Assembly (NCBI RefSeq): GCF_004117855.1 | Contig: NZ_QWBW01000019.1 | Span: 3,256-67,255, forward strand | Direction: 5' to 3' | Source of the DNA: Modicisalibacter coralii | GTDB lineage: Bacteria > Pseudomonadota > Gammaproteobacteria > Pseudomonadales > Halomonadaceae | DNA length: 64,000 nucleotides | Shown here: positions 47,141 through 56,481 of the stretch, piece after piece | Position numbering within the stretch: the first letter of the stretch is position 1 | Layout of the letters: every line of letters begins with the position of its first letter | Translations under genes and position numbers: made by a program | Notes under the pieces: generated by a model | What the model was told of the DNA's origin: nothing | Databases searched by the model: none | The model's input: the letters and a program-made list of their open reading frames with translations, nothing else

Positions 47141-49279
47141 TCATAGGTACTTGACCCCCACCCAGCCGACGAAGCCCGAGCCGGTGGTTTCGACATAGAG
47201 TCTTCCTTCCCGCCAGCCGTCGCTGCCTGCCTGAAATTGGCCCCCGAAGTCGTGGCTGGTCAGCCTCACGCACGCCTCGTAATAGCCCGCGCCGGGGGAC
47301 GCCTCGATTTCCGCGATCAGCCGGGCATCGCTGCCGGCGTCGAAGGTGGCGTCCTGCCACCTGTCGCGGTCCTTGACGGCGTACAGGCGATGGGTGGTGG
47401 CCTGCCAGGCTTCCGGCTGCTTGAACGCCCAGAACTTGGTGGGCCGCGCATGCGTCGGCAGTTTCATCTTCAGGCGGTGCCTTTCCATGACGGCTTCAGC
47501 GACGCCGAACGTCACGGTCTTTTCTTCCACTCCGAGCGACAGACCGGCTCCCAGTTCGGCACAGGCGGGGTTGCGGGGGTAGAAAAAACCCTCGCCGTCA
47601 ATGGTGTAGGCGCCGCCGGTCTCGATATGGGGTGAGGAAATGGAGACGACGCCCGTCAAGTTCTCGTCATGGGTGCCGGCGTAGGGCGTCGAGCGGGCGC
47701 GCTGGTAATGGATGCCGGCGCTGTGGGTCACGTAGACGGACGACATGCCGCCGCGGGTCGCACTGCCCGAGAGGTTGGAAGTCGGGTGTTGGCGAATGAT
47801 CCCGCGTCCATAGGTGAAGACCACATTCTCGAGCCGGGCGTTGAGCTTTCCGGCGTAATGGAGCAGGTCGACATCCTTGCCGTCGGCGTTGATCTGCACA
47901 TCGGAAAGGTTGAGGGTCAACATCCTGCTGCGGTTCCCCTGTGTCGCATGATCCTCCTGGCACAGGGCCCTTTCCCCGGGCGCGCTTCTGGCCTCCCAGC
48001 GGCTCGACAAGAACGAGACCTTGCCGGAATACCACAGGTTCCTGGCGGTATCAGGGTATATCCACGAGTAGAAGGTACCGCGGCCGATGAAACTGCCGCC
48101 AAACACCTTGATTTCTCCTCCCGCCTCATCGCGTATCAGGGTGTACCGCTCGGCGCTGTCGTCATTTTCCATGTCCGTATCGATGAAGGTCGTGTTGACG
48201 GCCTGCAGGTTGTTGTTCAGGAAAGACGTCCGGCAGTTTCTGAATTTGCAATTGAAGAACAGGGTTTCAGACGCCCACCCGTGAGTACTGCCATCGAACG
48301 GATTCTGTGTCGTCGTCATGGCGCCTATGGCGAAATCCCTCAACTCGACTCTGTCGAAGCGGTTTTTCCAATTCGGGATGCCGGCCGACAGCGAGGAGGA
48401 AATCGCGATGCCGACGGACGTCCCGGCCGTCTCGGCCACTAGCTGAATGTTTTTCAGCAGGCTGCCGCTGGAGGTCTCCGAATAATGGAAGGCCTGTTTC
48501 GCGGAGGATCCGGTTGCCGATTGGCTCCGGAAGATGATGGTCGTTCCGCGCTGTGACGATAAACCCTCTATCCAGCTGGTGGACCGACTGTCGATGACGC
48601 ACGTTCGGGAGATGACGATACGGATGTCGCCGAGATAGAGGGGAAGATGATATTTCTCGGCCGCTCTTTTTGCCGAGAAGAATTTCTCGGTCTGGTCTTC
48701 GGTCACGCTGTCGATCAGATCGAACCAGTCCGAATAGATGGCCCCTGCGGGAAGACGGATGAACCTTCCGGGCCGTGCCTCCGTGCCAAAGACCGTGCCG
48801 CCATCCACGGCTTGCGTACTGTTGGCCGACCAATAGAACTGGCCGCCCCCGCCTTCTCGATTCTGCCGAAAACGCTTGATGTAAAGCGTCTGGCCATCCA
48901 GCAATCGCCGTGTGTCCAGTTCCTGCAGTGCGTTCACGCATTCCACATAGAGTGTCCTGCGATCCAGTGCCTCGACCAGTTGCTGTGACCCGGAGGAGGT
49001 CGAAACGCTCAATGAATTGGCATCGTCGATGTCGAAGAACTGAACCTTCAGCGTTTTTTCCAGGTTTCCCTTCCGGATATGAATGTCGTACTTGCCGTTA
49101 GGCGCCGAGAATTGCAGGAGACCCTCGTGGTCCGATTTGAGCGGGTTCGTGAGGGGGATATCGGCTGGTCCCTTGAGATCGTCCACCAGGCGAGTGGTGT
49201 CAGCATGATAGACATGCGCGGTGGCATCGGCGAGTAACGCGCCATCGTCACTCTGTATGAATAGGGTCTTCAGCTCCAT
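47141..49279 (-). CDS. Phage-tailspike-like parallel beta-helix protein
   Basis: A 712-residue protein on the strand opposite both capsule operons. Residues 1-85 (TLFIQSDDGALLADATAHVY ... GKYDIHIRKGN) look like a tail-fibre/baseplate-type adaptor. Then FYWSANSTQAVDGGTVFG and GRFIRLPAGAIYSDWFDLID match the neck that precedes pectate-lyase-like beta-helices in tailspikes. The remainder has many short Asn/Ser/Gly-rich beta-turn repeats with no signal peptide. The C-terminus (GWREGRLYVETTGSGFVGWVGVKYL) resembles a fibre tip domain. Likely role is capsule binding or depolymerisation; active residues cannot be assigned. No head, portal or lysis genes are nearby. Confidence 0.65.
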   Translation of the reverse strand: MELKTLFIQSDDGALLADATAHVYHADTTRLVDDLKGPADIPLTNPLKSDHEGLLQFSAPNGKYDIHIRKGNLEKTLKVQFFDIDDANSLSVSTSSGSQQLVEALDRRTLYVECVNALQELDTRRLLDGQTLYIKRFRQNREGGGGQFYWSANSTQAVDGGTVFGTEARPGRFIRLPAGAIYSDWFDLIDSVTEDQTEKFFSAKRAAEKYHLPLYLGDIRIVISRTCVIDSRSTSWIEGLSSQRGTTIIFRSQSATGSSAKQAFHYSETSSGSLLKNIQLVAETAGTSVGIAISSSLSAGIPNWKNRFDRVELRDFAIGAMTTTQNPFDGSTHGWASETLFFNCKFRNCRTSFLNNNLQAVNTTFIDTDMENDDSAERYTLIRDEAGGEIKVFGGSFIGRGTFYSWIYPDTARNLWYSGKVSFLSSRWEARSAPGERALCQEDHATQGNRSRMLTLNLSDVQINADGKDVDLLHYAGKLNARLENVVFTYGRGIIRQHPTSNLSGSATRGGMSSVYVTHSAGIHYQRARSTPYAGTHDENLTGVVSISSPHIETGGAYTIDGEGFFYPRNPACAELGAGLSLGVEEKTVTFGVAEAVMERHRLKMKLPTHARPTKFWAFKQPEAWQATTHRLYAVKDRDRWQDATFDAGSDARLIAEIEASPGAGYYEACVRLTSHDFGGQFQAGSDGWREGRLYVETTGSGFVGWVGVKYL

Positions 49280-49290
49280 GGCGCGGTTTC

Positions 49291-49332
49291 GTCTCCCATC
49301 TTCTATCTCCCATCATCCGTCTCCCGTCTCGA
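49291..49332. repeat. Degenerate heptamer repeat, unit close to GTCTCCC, six copies
   Basis: Six contiguous heptamers (GTCTCCC, ATCTTCT, ATCTCCC, ATCATCC, GTCTCCC, GTCTCGA) starting 12 bases upstream of the tailspike-like gene. An eroded version of the same kind of array as those at 17754 and 32831. Confidence 0.75.
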
Positions 49333-49938
49333 TAGCTAGGGTAGAGGGTTTTCAGGCGATTTTCCGCGATGCCCCACCATGCTCGGAGGCTGGTCCCGGG
49401 CACGCTCTAGGCTCGGGTTCAGCGGGCCATTCTGGCGCGCCGTCACAAGCCTGACGAACCTTGGCCGTATCGCCCCTAGCGTCGGGCTTCACCTCATGCG
49501 GCAAGGATGAATCATCTCAGTATCCGACCATCCCGAGCGATGAAAAAACACATCGAGTGAATGGTTGTAGTGTGAGGATAAACAACGCCGCGGATGGCTT
49601 AAAAAACCCTGCTTATTAGTCATTCAATTGGGCCTGTGAAATCCGGATTTGTCTGTAACAATATGTAGTCAGTGGTTTGGGTCCGATCGATATTTGTTCG
49701 AAAAATCCGTCAGTTGCAGAGGGGTTACGACCCTTCGGGGCGGTAGCGTGGTTTTCGGGAAGCGATAAAACGGTACCTGCCCGCAGTGCTGCAACAAGAA
49801 TGATCGCCAGTGATTTGGGGTAATGACTGTCGAGTTGGCAATGAGTCGCCGGTTCATCGATGGGGCCGACTTCCGGAACAGTGAAGTGGCTCGTTCTCGA
49901 TTCTTCTTTTTCACGGTTCGTCGACGCGAGAAAAACTC
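49333..49938. other. Leader region of capsule operon B
   Basis: About 600 bases without a gene between the divergent tailspike-like gene and legB. AT-rich around 49560-49690, where the operon promoter should lie, though no clear hexamer pair stands out. The ops element is near 49740. A 74-residue ORF from 49823 looks spurious. Confidence 0.55.
49739..49750 (+). promoter_or_regulatory. ops element (RfaH recruitment site), operon B
   Basis: GGCGGTAGCGTG, identical to the copy at 33225, 188 bases before legB. This marks the start of a second long RfaH-dependent transcript. Confidence 0.9.
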
Positions 49939-50949
49939 ATGGAGCTGCAGGGCAAGCGGATACTGGTCACGGGCGCGGACGGTTTCATCGGTTCCCATCT
50001 CACCGAGCGACTGGTCGAGACCGGTCACGACGTGCGGGCCTTCGTGATGTACAACTCCTTCAACAGCTGGGGATGGCTCGACAGCGCGCCGCTCGAGGTG
50101 CGACGCAATCTGGACGTGGTGGCCGGCGACATTCGCGATCCCTACGGCGTGCGGCGGGCCGTCGAGGGGTGTGACGTCATCCTCCACCTCGCCGCCCTGA
50201 TCGCGATTCCGTATTCCTATCACTCGCCCGACGCCTACGTGGACACCAACGTCAAGGGCACGCTGAACATCGTTCAGGCGGCGCGCGACCTGGGCGTCGA
50301 AAAGGTGGTGCATACCTCGACCAGCGAGGTCTACGGCACCGCCCGTCAGGTACCGATCACCGAAGCGCATCCCTTGTGCGGGCAGTCGCCCTATTCCGCC
50401 TCCAAGATCGGCGCCGACCAGATCGCGCTGTCGTTCCAGCGCTCCTTCGCGACACCGGTCGCGGTGATCCGGCCGTTCAATACCTACGGGCCGCGTCAGT
50501 CGGCGCGAGCGGTCATCCCCACGATCATCTCCCAGCTCATCGCCGGACAACGGGAGATCCACCTGGGGTCGCTGCATCCCACCCGGGACTTCAGTTACGT
50601 CGACGACACGGTGAGCGGCTTCATCCGGGTCGCCGAGAGCGAGGCGGCGATCGGCGAGGTGGTCAACGTGGGCAGCGGTTTCGAGATCAGCATCGGCGAC
50701 ACCGTGGGCATGATCGCCGACCTGGCGGGCCGCGAGATCACCATCACCACTGATGAACAGCGGCTGCGCCCCGCCGGCAGCGAAGTCGAACGCCTCTGGG
50801 CGAGTACCGACAAGGCCGTCCGTCTGCTCGGCCATCAGCCGGCCTTCGGCGGCCTCGACGGCTTGCGGCGCGGCCTGGCGAGGACCATCGAGTGGTTCAG
50901 CGATCCCGCCAACCTGGCCCGCTACAAGGCCCATCTCTACAACATCTAG
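49939..50949 (+). CDS. legB: LegB-like NAD-dependent nucleotide-sugar 4,6-dehydratase
   Basis: A 336-residue extended SDR. TGADGFIGSHLTERLVE binds NAD, and MYNSFNSWGWLD is the hallmark stretch of LegB proteins. HTSTSEVYG and YSASKIGADQIALS are catalytic. In legionaminic acid synthesis LegB dehydrates GDP-GlcNAc to the 4-keto-6-deoxy sugar, which a PLP aminotransferase (LegC) then aminates. First gene of operon B, with only a weak ribosome site. Next gene starts 31 bases on. No legC follows, which is unusual. Confidence 0.88.
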   Translation: MELQGKRILVTGADGFIGSHLTERLVETGHDVRAFVMYNSFNSWGWLDSAPLEVRRNLDVVAGDIRDPYGVRRAVEGCDVILHLAALIAIPYSYHSPDAYVDTNVKGTLNIVQAARDLGVEKVVHTSTSEVYGTARQVPITEAHPLCGQSPYSASKIGADQIALSFQRSFATPVAVIRPFNTYGPRQSARAVIPTIISQLIAGQREIHLGSLHPTRDFSYVDDTVSGFIRVAESEAAIGEVVNVGSGFEISIGDTVGMIADLAGREITITTDEQRLRPAGSEVERLWASTDKAVRLLGHQPAFGGLDGLRRGLARTIEWFSDPANLARYKAHLYNI

Positions 50950-50979
50950 CGCAATGGATGCGCCGGGAGCGGTGACGAG

Positions 50980-51609
50980 ATGGCGGACTATTACGTATTG
51001 GGGGGCGGGGGCCAGGCGAGGGTCCTGGTGCATTGCCTCGTGGCCCTGGGCCACCGGGCACGCGGCTACACGGCGCCGCAGGCCTCGCAGGGCATGCCCG
51101 GCGTGGCCTACCTGGGCACGGACCGCGACATCCTGGCCCGGGACCTGCCCCCCGGCGAACGCCTGGCGGTGATCGGGGTGGGCAAGGTGGACGCTCACGC
51201 CGACCGCCTCGGGCTGCTGTTCCGTTACCAGGCACGAGGCTTCCACTTTCCGGCCCTGGTGTCGCATGCCGCCATCGTGCACGCCGATGTCGTCTGCGGT
51301 GACGGCAGTGTGGTGCTCGACGGCGCTGTGGTGGTCACCGGCGCGCGGCTGGGGCGGGCCTGCATCGTCAATACCCGCGCCGGCGTCGACCATGACTGCT
51401 GGCTGGGCGACGACGTCCACATCGCGCCGGGCGCCACCCTGAGCGGCGGGGTCCACATCGGTGACCACTGCCTGATCGGTACCGGCGCCAACCTGATCCA
51501 TTCGGTCTCGGTCTGCTCGGGCGTGGTGGTGGGCGCGGGGGCCACGGTGGTCGGCGACATCAACGAACCCGGCGTCTACGTCGGGACCCCGGCAAGGAGA
51601 ATCGCATGA
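50980..51609 (+). CDS. NeuD/PglD-family sugar acetyltransferase (LegH-like)
   Basis: A 209-residue enzyme with the two-part PglD/NeuD build. The N-terminal Rossmann-like piece is YYVLGGGGQARVLVHCLVALGH, and the left-handed beta-helix of hexapeptide repeats starts around residue 100. The repeat region includes NTRAGVDHDCWLGDDVHIAPGATLSGGVHIGDHCLIGTGA, where the His of VDHDC is the usual base. It would N-acetylate the 4-amino sugar in the nonulosonic acid route. Four-base overlap with neuB. Confidence 0.87.
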   Translation: MADYYVLGGGGQARVLVHCLVALGHRARGYTAPQASQGMPGVAYLGTDRDILARDLPPGERLAVIGVGKVDAHADRLGLLFRYQARGFHFPALVSHAAIVHADVVCGDGSVVLDGAVVVTGARLGRACIVNTRAGVDHDCWLGDDVHIAPGATLSGGVHIGDHCLIGTGANLIHSVSVCSGVVVGAGATVVGDINEPGVYVGTPARRIA

Positions 51610-52622
51610 AGGAACCGCTTTGTACCTACGTGATCGCCGAGGCGGGGGTCAATCACGACGGCTCCCTCGAACAGGCCTTCCGCCTGGTCGAGCAGGCCGT
51701 GACCTGCGGGGCCGATGCCATCAAGTTCCAGGCCTTCAGCGCCGACCGGCTGGTGACGCGGGCGGCCGCGACGGCGACCTATCAGCGCCGCACGGCGGCG
51801 GTGGCGTCGCAGTACGAGCTGCTCAAGGCGCTCGAACTCGACGCCGAGGCGTTCCAGCGCCTGCAGGCCCATTGCCGGGCGCTGGGTATCGAATTCCTGG
51901 CCAGTCCCTTCGACGAGGAGAGCGTCGACTTCCTCGCCGACCTGGGCGTGCGCTCGTTCAAGATTCCCTCCGGCGAGATCACCAATACGCCCCTGCTCGA
52001 GCGCATCGCCGCTCATGGCAAGCCGGTGATCCTCTCCACCGGCATGTGCTGGCTGGCGGAGGTCGATACCGCGATCCGCACTCTCGATGCCGCCGGCGCC
52101 GGCGAGATCACCCTGCTGCATTGCGTGACCGAGTATCCGGCACCCTTCGAGCAGATCAATCTCTCGGCGATGCACACCCTGGCCAGTGCCTTCGGCCGCC
52201 CGGTGGGTTATTCGGACCACACCGCGGGCATCGACATGGCGATCGCCGCCGTCGCCATGGGCGCCCGGGTGATCGAGAAGCATTTCACGCTGGATACCAC
52301 GCTGCCCGGGCCCGACCACGCCGCCTCGCTGGCGCCCGGCGACTTTCGCGCCATGGTCGAGGCGATTCGCCACGTCGAACTGGCGCGCGGCGACGGCATC
52401 AAGCGTCCGGCGCCCTGCGAGCTCGACAACATGCGGGTGGTGCGCAAGAGCATCGCCGTGGGGCGCGACATCGCCGCCGGCGAGATCCTGTCGCGGGCCG
52501 ATCTGACCCTCAAGCGGCCCGGTTCGGGGATGCCGCCGTCGCTGCTCGAGACGGTGGTGGGGCGCCAGGTCGTTCGTGCGATCCGCAGCGACGACCTGCT
52601 CGACTGGCGGGACCTGGCATGA
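51606..52622 (+). CDS. neuB: Nonulosonic acid synthase (NeuB/LegI family)
   Basis: A 338-residue enzyme condensing phosphoenolpyruvate with a free aminosugar to form the nine-carbon acid. TIM-barrel segments include IAEAGVNHDGSLEQAFRLV, AIKFQAF, SPFDEESVDFL, KIPSGEITNTPLL, LLHCVTEYPAP, GYSDHTAG and VIEKHFTLD. The C-terminal SAF antifreeze-like domain (RKSIAVGRDIAAGEILSRADLTLKRPGSGM) is intact. Whether it makes neuraminic or legionaminic acid depends on its substrate; context favours the legionaminic type. Overlaps its neighbours by four bases on each side. Confidence 0.95.
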   Translation: MKEPLCTYVIAEAGVNHDGSLEQAFRLVEQAVTCGADAIKFQAFSADRLVTRAAATATYQRRTAAVASQYELLKALELDAEAFQRLQAHCRALGIEFLASPFDEESVDFLADLGVRSFKIPSGEITNTPLLERIAAHGKPVILSTGMCWLAEVDTAIRTLDAAGAGEITLLHCVTEYPAPFEQINLSAMHTLASAFGRPVGYSDHTAGIDMAIAAVAMGARVIEKHFTLDTTLPGPDHAASLAPGDFRAMVEAIRHVELARGDGIKRPAPCELDNMRVVRKSIAVGRDIAAGEILSRADLTLKRPGSGMPPSLLETVVGRQVVRAIRSDDLLDWRDLA

Positions 52623-53839
52623 GCCGGCGACTCTGGGTCCTGACCACCACCCGGGCCGACTATGGGCTGCTCTACTGGCTGCTGCGCGAGATCGACGACG
52701 ATCCGGCCCTGGAACTGATGCTGGCAGTGACCGGCAGCCACCTGTCCCGCGAATTCGGCCACACCGTCGACGACATCGAGCGCGACGGCTTCGCCATCCA
52801 CCGGCGCCTGGAGATCCTGCTCGCCTCGGATACCCGCACGGCGGTGACCAAGGCGATGGGGCTGGCCATGCTCGCCTGTGGCGATGCCCTGGCCGAGGAC
52901 CGGCCCGACGCGGTGGTGGTGCTCGGCGATCGCTTCGAGATCGTCCCGGTGGCGCTGGCGGCCGTGGTCCAGGGGATCCCCGTCGTGCATCTGCACGGCG
53001 GCGAGATCACCCGGGGCGCCCTCGACGACTACTTCCGCCATGCGGTGACCAAGCTCGCCTCGCTGCATTTCCCGGCCACCGAGGCCTATCGCCGCAACCT
53101 GCTGCAACTGGGCGAGGCACCGGAGGCGATCTTCAATCACGGTGCCCCCGGGCTCGATCACCTGCACCGCAGCGAGCGGCTCGACCGCGAGACGCTGGCG
53201 CAGGCCCTGGGGCTGGCGTTGACGCGCCCCACGGCCCTGGTGACCTGCCACCCGGTGACCGCGGAGAGCGACGCCGATTCCATGGCGACGGTACAGGCCC
53301 TGCTCGAGGCGCTGGAAGCCATCGATGGACTGGATCTGGTGATCACCAAGGCCAACGCCGACAGCCAGGGGCGACAGATCAACGCCTGCCTGACCGCGTG
53401 GTGCGCGCGCCACGCCGACCGCGCCCGGCTCTTCGACAACCTGGGGCCACGGCGCTACCACGCCTGCCTGGCCCATCTGGATCTGATGATCGGCAACTCG
53501 TCGAGCGGGCTGATCGAGGCGCCGTCGTTCCGCCTGCCGGTGGTCAACATCGGCAGCCGTCAGGCAGGGCGACTGACGGCGGCCAACGTGATCACGGTGG
53601 TCGCCGAGCGCGAGGCGATCCGCGCGGCCATCGAACGCGCCTCGAGCGACGACTTCCGGCGCTCGCTGGCCGGTCTCGAGAATCCCTACGACCGTCATGG
53701 CGACGGCAGGACGTCCTGGCGGATCAAGGAAACCCTCAAGGCGTTTCCCCTGGACCCACACCCCAAGAAGCGGTTCGTCGGTACGCCCTTCGGCGTCGCG
53801 AGTGCCTGCGAGGAGGCAGAATGTTCGAGAAGCTATTGA
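52619..53839 (+). CDS. neuC: Hydrolysing UDP/GDP-sugar 2-epimerase (NeuC/LegG)
   Basis: A 406-residue GT-B-fold epimerase that inverts C2 and releases the nucleotide, giving the free mannosamine-type sugar used by NeuB. Signatures: TTTRADYGLLYWLL, VVLGDRFEIVPVALAA, PVVHLHGGEITRGALDDYFRHAVTKLA, VTCHPVT and IGNSSSGLIEAPSFRLPVVNIGSRQ GR-type segment near the C-terminus. Its last 19 bases overlap the next gene. ATGA overlap with neuB. The preceding frame extension is a shadow inside neuB. Confidence 0.94.
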   Translation: MSRRLWVLTTTRADYGLLYWLLREIDDDPALELMLAVTGSHLSREFGHTVDDIERDGFAIHRRLEILLASDTRTAVTKAMGLAMLACGDALAEDRPDAVVVLGDRFEIVPVALAAVVQGIPVVHLHGGEITRGALDDYFRHAVTKLASLHFPATEAYRRNLLQLGEAPEAIFNHGAPGLDHLHRSERLDRETLAQALGLALTRPTALVTCHPVTAESDADSMATVQALLEALEAIDGLDLVITKANADSQGRQINACLTAWCARHADRARLFDNLGPRRYHACLAHLDLMIGNSSSGLIEAPSFRLPVVNIGSRQAGRLTAANVITVVAEREAIRAAIERASSDDFRRSLAGLENPYDRHGDGRTSWRIKETLKAFPLDPHPKKRFVGTPFGVASACEEAECSRSY

Positions 53840-54882
53840 CCCCGCCGCAACGCAACGTGCTGGAAGCCCTCCACCAACTGGAGGAAACCCGGCGCAAGGT
53901 CCTGTTCGTGGTCGATGACAACTCGCGACTGCTGGGCACGCTCACCGACGGCGACGTGCGCCGCTGGATCCTGGGCGGCGGCGATCTGGCCGGCCAGGTG
54001 GGGGCGGTCTGCAACACCGCGCCGTTCACGGCGCGGGAAAACGACGACCTTGCCGAGGTCGGCCGGACGATGCGCCGGCTGCAGATCACCGTGGTACCGG
54101 TGGTCGACGACGGCGGGCGCGTGGTCGATGCGCATTTCTGGGAGTCGCTCTGTCAGGAGGGCGGGGAGCGTTCGCCGCGCCATCATCTGAACCTGCCGGT
54201 GGTGGTCATGGCGGGGGGCAAGGGCACGCGCCTGGCGCCGTTCACCGACGTCCTGCCCAAGCCGTTGATTCCGGTCGGCGACAAGACCGCCATCGAGATC
54301 ATCCTCGATTCCTTCGTCGACTACGGCGTGGACGACTTCTACCTCTCGGTGAACTACAAGTCGCGGATGATCCAGGCCTACTTCGAGGAGCGGGAACCGG
54401 CCTACCGCCTCCAGTACCTCTACGAGGAGAAACCGCTGGGCACGGGCGGCAGCCTCAGCGCGCTCAGCGGCAAGCTCGACGGCGACCTGATCGTGACCAA
54501 CTGCGACGTGATCGTGCGGGCGGACTACCACGCCATGGTCGAGCACCACCGTCGCGAGGGCAACGACATCACGGTGGTCGTGTCGATGCGTTCCTACGAC
54601 ATTCCCTACGGCATCTGCGACATCGTCGACAACGGTCAGCTGTGCGCCATGCGCGAGAAGCCGCACTACGACTTCATGGTCAATACCGGCCTCTATATCC
54701 TGCGCGCCTCGACCCTCGATCTGATCCCGCCCAACACCTTCTACCACCTGACCGACCTGATCGACGACGTCAGGGCGCGCGGCGGGCGGGTGGGGGTCTA
54801 CCCGATCAGCGAGAAGGCCTGGCTGGACACCGGGGAATGGCGTCAGTACTGCGAGACCCTCTCGCAGATCAAGTCGGCATGA
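53821..54882 (+). CDS. ptmE: CBS-domain nucleotidyltransferase (PtmE-like)
   Basis: A 353-residue fusion. Two CBS motifs (VVDDNSRLLGTLTDGDVRRWIL and ITVVPVVDDGGRVVDAHF) fill the first 110 residues. A sugar-phosphate nucleotidyltransferase domain follows, with VVMAGGKGTRLAPFTDVLPKPLIPVGDKT, YLYEEKPLGTGGSLS, TNCDVIV and an NTGLYIL stretch. In Campylobacter PtmE makes GDP-GlcNAc precursors for legionaminic acid, so here it likely provides the substrate for LegB. CBS domains may sense a nucleotide. Overlaps neuC by 19 bases. Confidence 0.88.
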   Translation: MFEKLLTPPQRNVLEALHQLEETRRKVLFVVDDNSRLLGTLTDGDVRRWILGGGDLAGQVGAVCNTAPFTARENDDLAEVGRTMRRLQITVVPVVDDGGRVVDAHFWESLCQEGGERSPRHHLNLPVVVMAGGKGTRLAPFTDVLPKPLIPVGDKTAIEIILDSFVDYGVDDFYLSVNYKSRMIQAYFEEREPAYRLQYLYEEKPLGTGGSLSALSGKLDGDLIVTNCDVIVRADYHAMVEHHRREGNDITVVVSMRSYDIPYGICDIVDNGQLCAMREKPHYDFMVNTGLYILRASTLDLIPPNTFYHLTDLIDDVRARGGRVGVYPISEKAWLDTGEWRQYCETLSQIKSA

Positions 54883-54931
54883 CCTCTCTGCTCTGTGCCT
54901 TTCGGCGCCACTTCGACAATCGGGTGAATTC

Positions 54932-55645
54932 ATGATCGGTGACAAAAGAGTCGTGGCCATCGTGCCGGCCCGCGGCGGCAGCAAGTCGGTGCCCGGCAAG
55001 AACATACGTGATCTGGGCGGACGCCCGCTGATCGACTGGACGTTGCGCATGGCGCTCGACAGCGACGCCATCGATCGCGTCATTGTCTCCACCGACGACC
55101 GCGCCATCGCCGAGGTCGCCGAACGCTGCGGTGCGGAAGTCATGTGGCGTCCCGCGGCGCTCGCCACCGATACGTCCCGGGTTCTCGATACGGTCGTCGA
55201 CCTTGCCGAGCGCCTCAGGGGCGAGGGGGAGCGTGCCCCCTATGGCCTGCTTCTCGAACCGACGAGCCCGTTTCGCAGGCCCGAAGTCATCCAGCAGTGT
55301 CTGGCGCGCCTCGAGGAGGGGCTGGACTCCGCGGCGACGTTCAAGCCCGCCGAGCTCAATCCCCATCGGGCCTGGAGACTGGCGGACGGGAAGCTCGAGA
55401 CGTTCATTGACGGGGCCATCCCCTGGCTGCCCCGGCAGGCGTTGCCGGAGGCCTACCAGCTCAGCGGCGACGTCTACGCCTTCCGGCTAGACCGGCTGCG
55501 CACCGACTGCCAGGCGTTGCTCTTCGGGCGCATGGGCGCAGTGGTGATCGACGGCAGCCGCTCGCTGGATATAGACACCCTCGAAGACTTCATGATTGCC
55601 GAATACCTGGTGAAAGGAATCGACCATGAACCGACCATTGCATGA
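54932..55645 (+). CDS. neuA: CMP-nonulosonate (acylneuraminate) cytidylyltransferase
   Basis: A 237-residue enzyme activating the nonulosonic acid as its CMP derivative for transfer. N-terminal [31 protein letters not shown] is the CTP-binding signature. [25 protein letters not shown] and [21 protein letters not shown] complete the family pattern. It lies 49 bases after ptmE and overlaps the next SDR by 20 bases. LegF is the alternative name if the product is legionaminic acid. Confidence 0.94.
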   Translation: MIGDKRVVAIVPARGGSKSVPGKNIRDLGGRPLIDWTLRMALDSDAIDRVIVSTDDRAIAEVAERCGAEVMWRPAALATDTSRVLDTVVDLAERLRGEGERAPYGLLLEPTSPFRRPEVIQQCLARLEEGLDSAATFKPAELNPHRAWRLADGKLETFIDGAIPWLPRQALPEAYQLSGDVYAFRLDRLRTDCQALLFGRMGAVVIDGSRSLDIDTLEDFMIAEYLVKGIDHEPTIA

Positions 55646-56423
55646 CTTGTTCGATCTCTCCGGCCGTACGGCGCTGATCAGCGGCGGCGCGGGCTATCTC
55701 GGCCTGGCCATGGGCGAGGCCCTGGCCGAGCTGGGGGCCAGCGTGGTGGTGGCTAGCCGTGACGGAGAGGCCTGCGCAGAAGCCGCACGGCATCTACGTG
55801 AACACTTCCCCGGGGGAGAGCATCGTGGCATGGCGCTGGACGTTACCGATGCCGACTCGGTCACGGACTGCGTCGAACGCCTCGACGGCGAGGCCGGTGG
55901 CCTCGACATTCTGGTCAACAACGCCTGGTCGGGACGCAAGAACAGCTGGCAGAGCATCGACGAGGAGGACTGGTATTACGACGTGGATATCAGCCTCAAT
56001 TCCGTGTTCCGCATGGTCAAGCACTTCCACCCGCTGATTCGGGAACGGCATGGATGCATCGTCAACATCGCCTCCATGTATGGCCACGTAGCGCCCGACT
56101 ATCGACTGTATGTCGGAACCGACCATGCCAATCCGCCCAGTTACGGGGCCGCCAAGGCCGGTGTACTGCAGTTCACCCGTTACCTTGCCAGCTTCCTGTC
56201 TCCCGACGCGATCCGTGTCAACGCGATCAGCCCGGGTGCCTTCCCGCATACCGTGACCCGTGACAACGAGAGCTTCATGCAGCGTCTCCGGGACAAGGCC
56301 CCTCTGGGGCGCCTGGGCCAACCGGAAGAACTGAAGGGGGCGATCGCGCTTCTGGCAAGTGACGCCGGCAGCTACATGACCGGCCAGAATCTGTGCGTCG
56401 ACGGCGGATGGGCTGTCTGGTGA
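55626..56423 (+). CDS. SDR-family oxidoreductase, PtmA-like
   Basis: A 265-residue SDR with cofactor motif [20 protein letters not shown] in place of NNAG, Ser in [12 protein letters not shown] and catalytic Tyr-Lys in [16 protein letters not shown]. The C-terminus ([39 protein letters not shown]) is classical. PtmA-type SDRs accompany PtmE in legionaminic acid loci and may act on precursor amino sugars. The exact reaction is unproven. Confidence 0.88.
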   Translation: MNRPLHDLFDLSGRTALISGGAGYLGLAMGEALAELGASVVVASRDGEACAEAARHLREHFPGGEHRGMALDVTDADSVTDCVERLDGEAGGLDILVNNAWSGRKNSWQSIDEEDWYYDVDISLNSVFRMVKHFHPLIRERHGCIVNIASMYGHVAPDYRLYVGTDHANPPSYGAAKAGVLQFTRYLASFLSPDAIRVNAISPGAFPHTVTRDNESFMQRLRDKAPLGRLGQPEELKGAIALLASDAGSYMTGQNLCVDGGWAVW

Positions 56424-56481
56424 GGGCCCTGATGATGGCTTCACCTGCCAAGCGCGGGTCGATTTTCTCGTGGGAGGCAGC

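Noticed and set aside
49823-50047. 74-residue ORF at the start of operon B
   Set aside because: It overlaps legB out of frame, and its sequence has no recognisable pattern.
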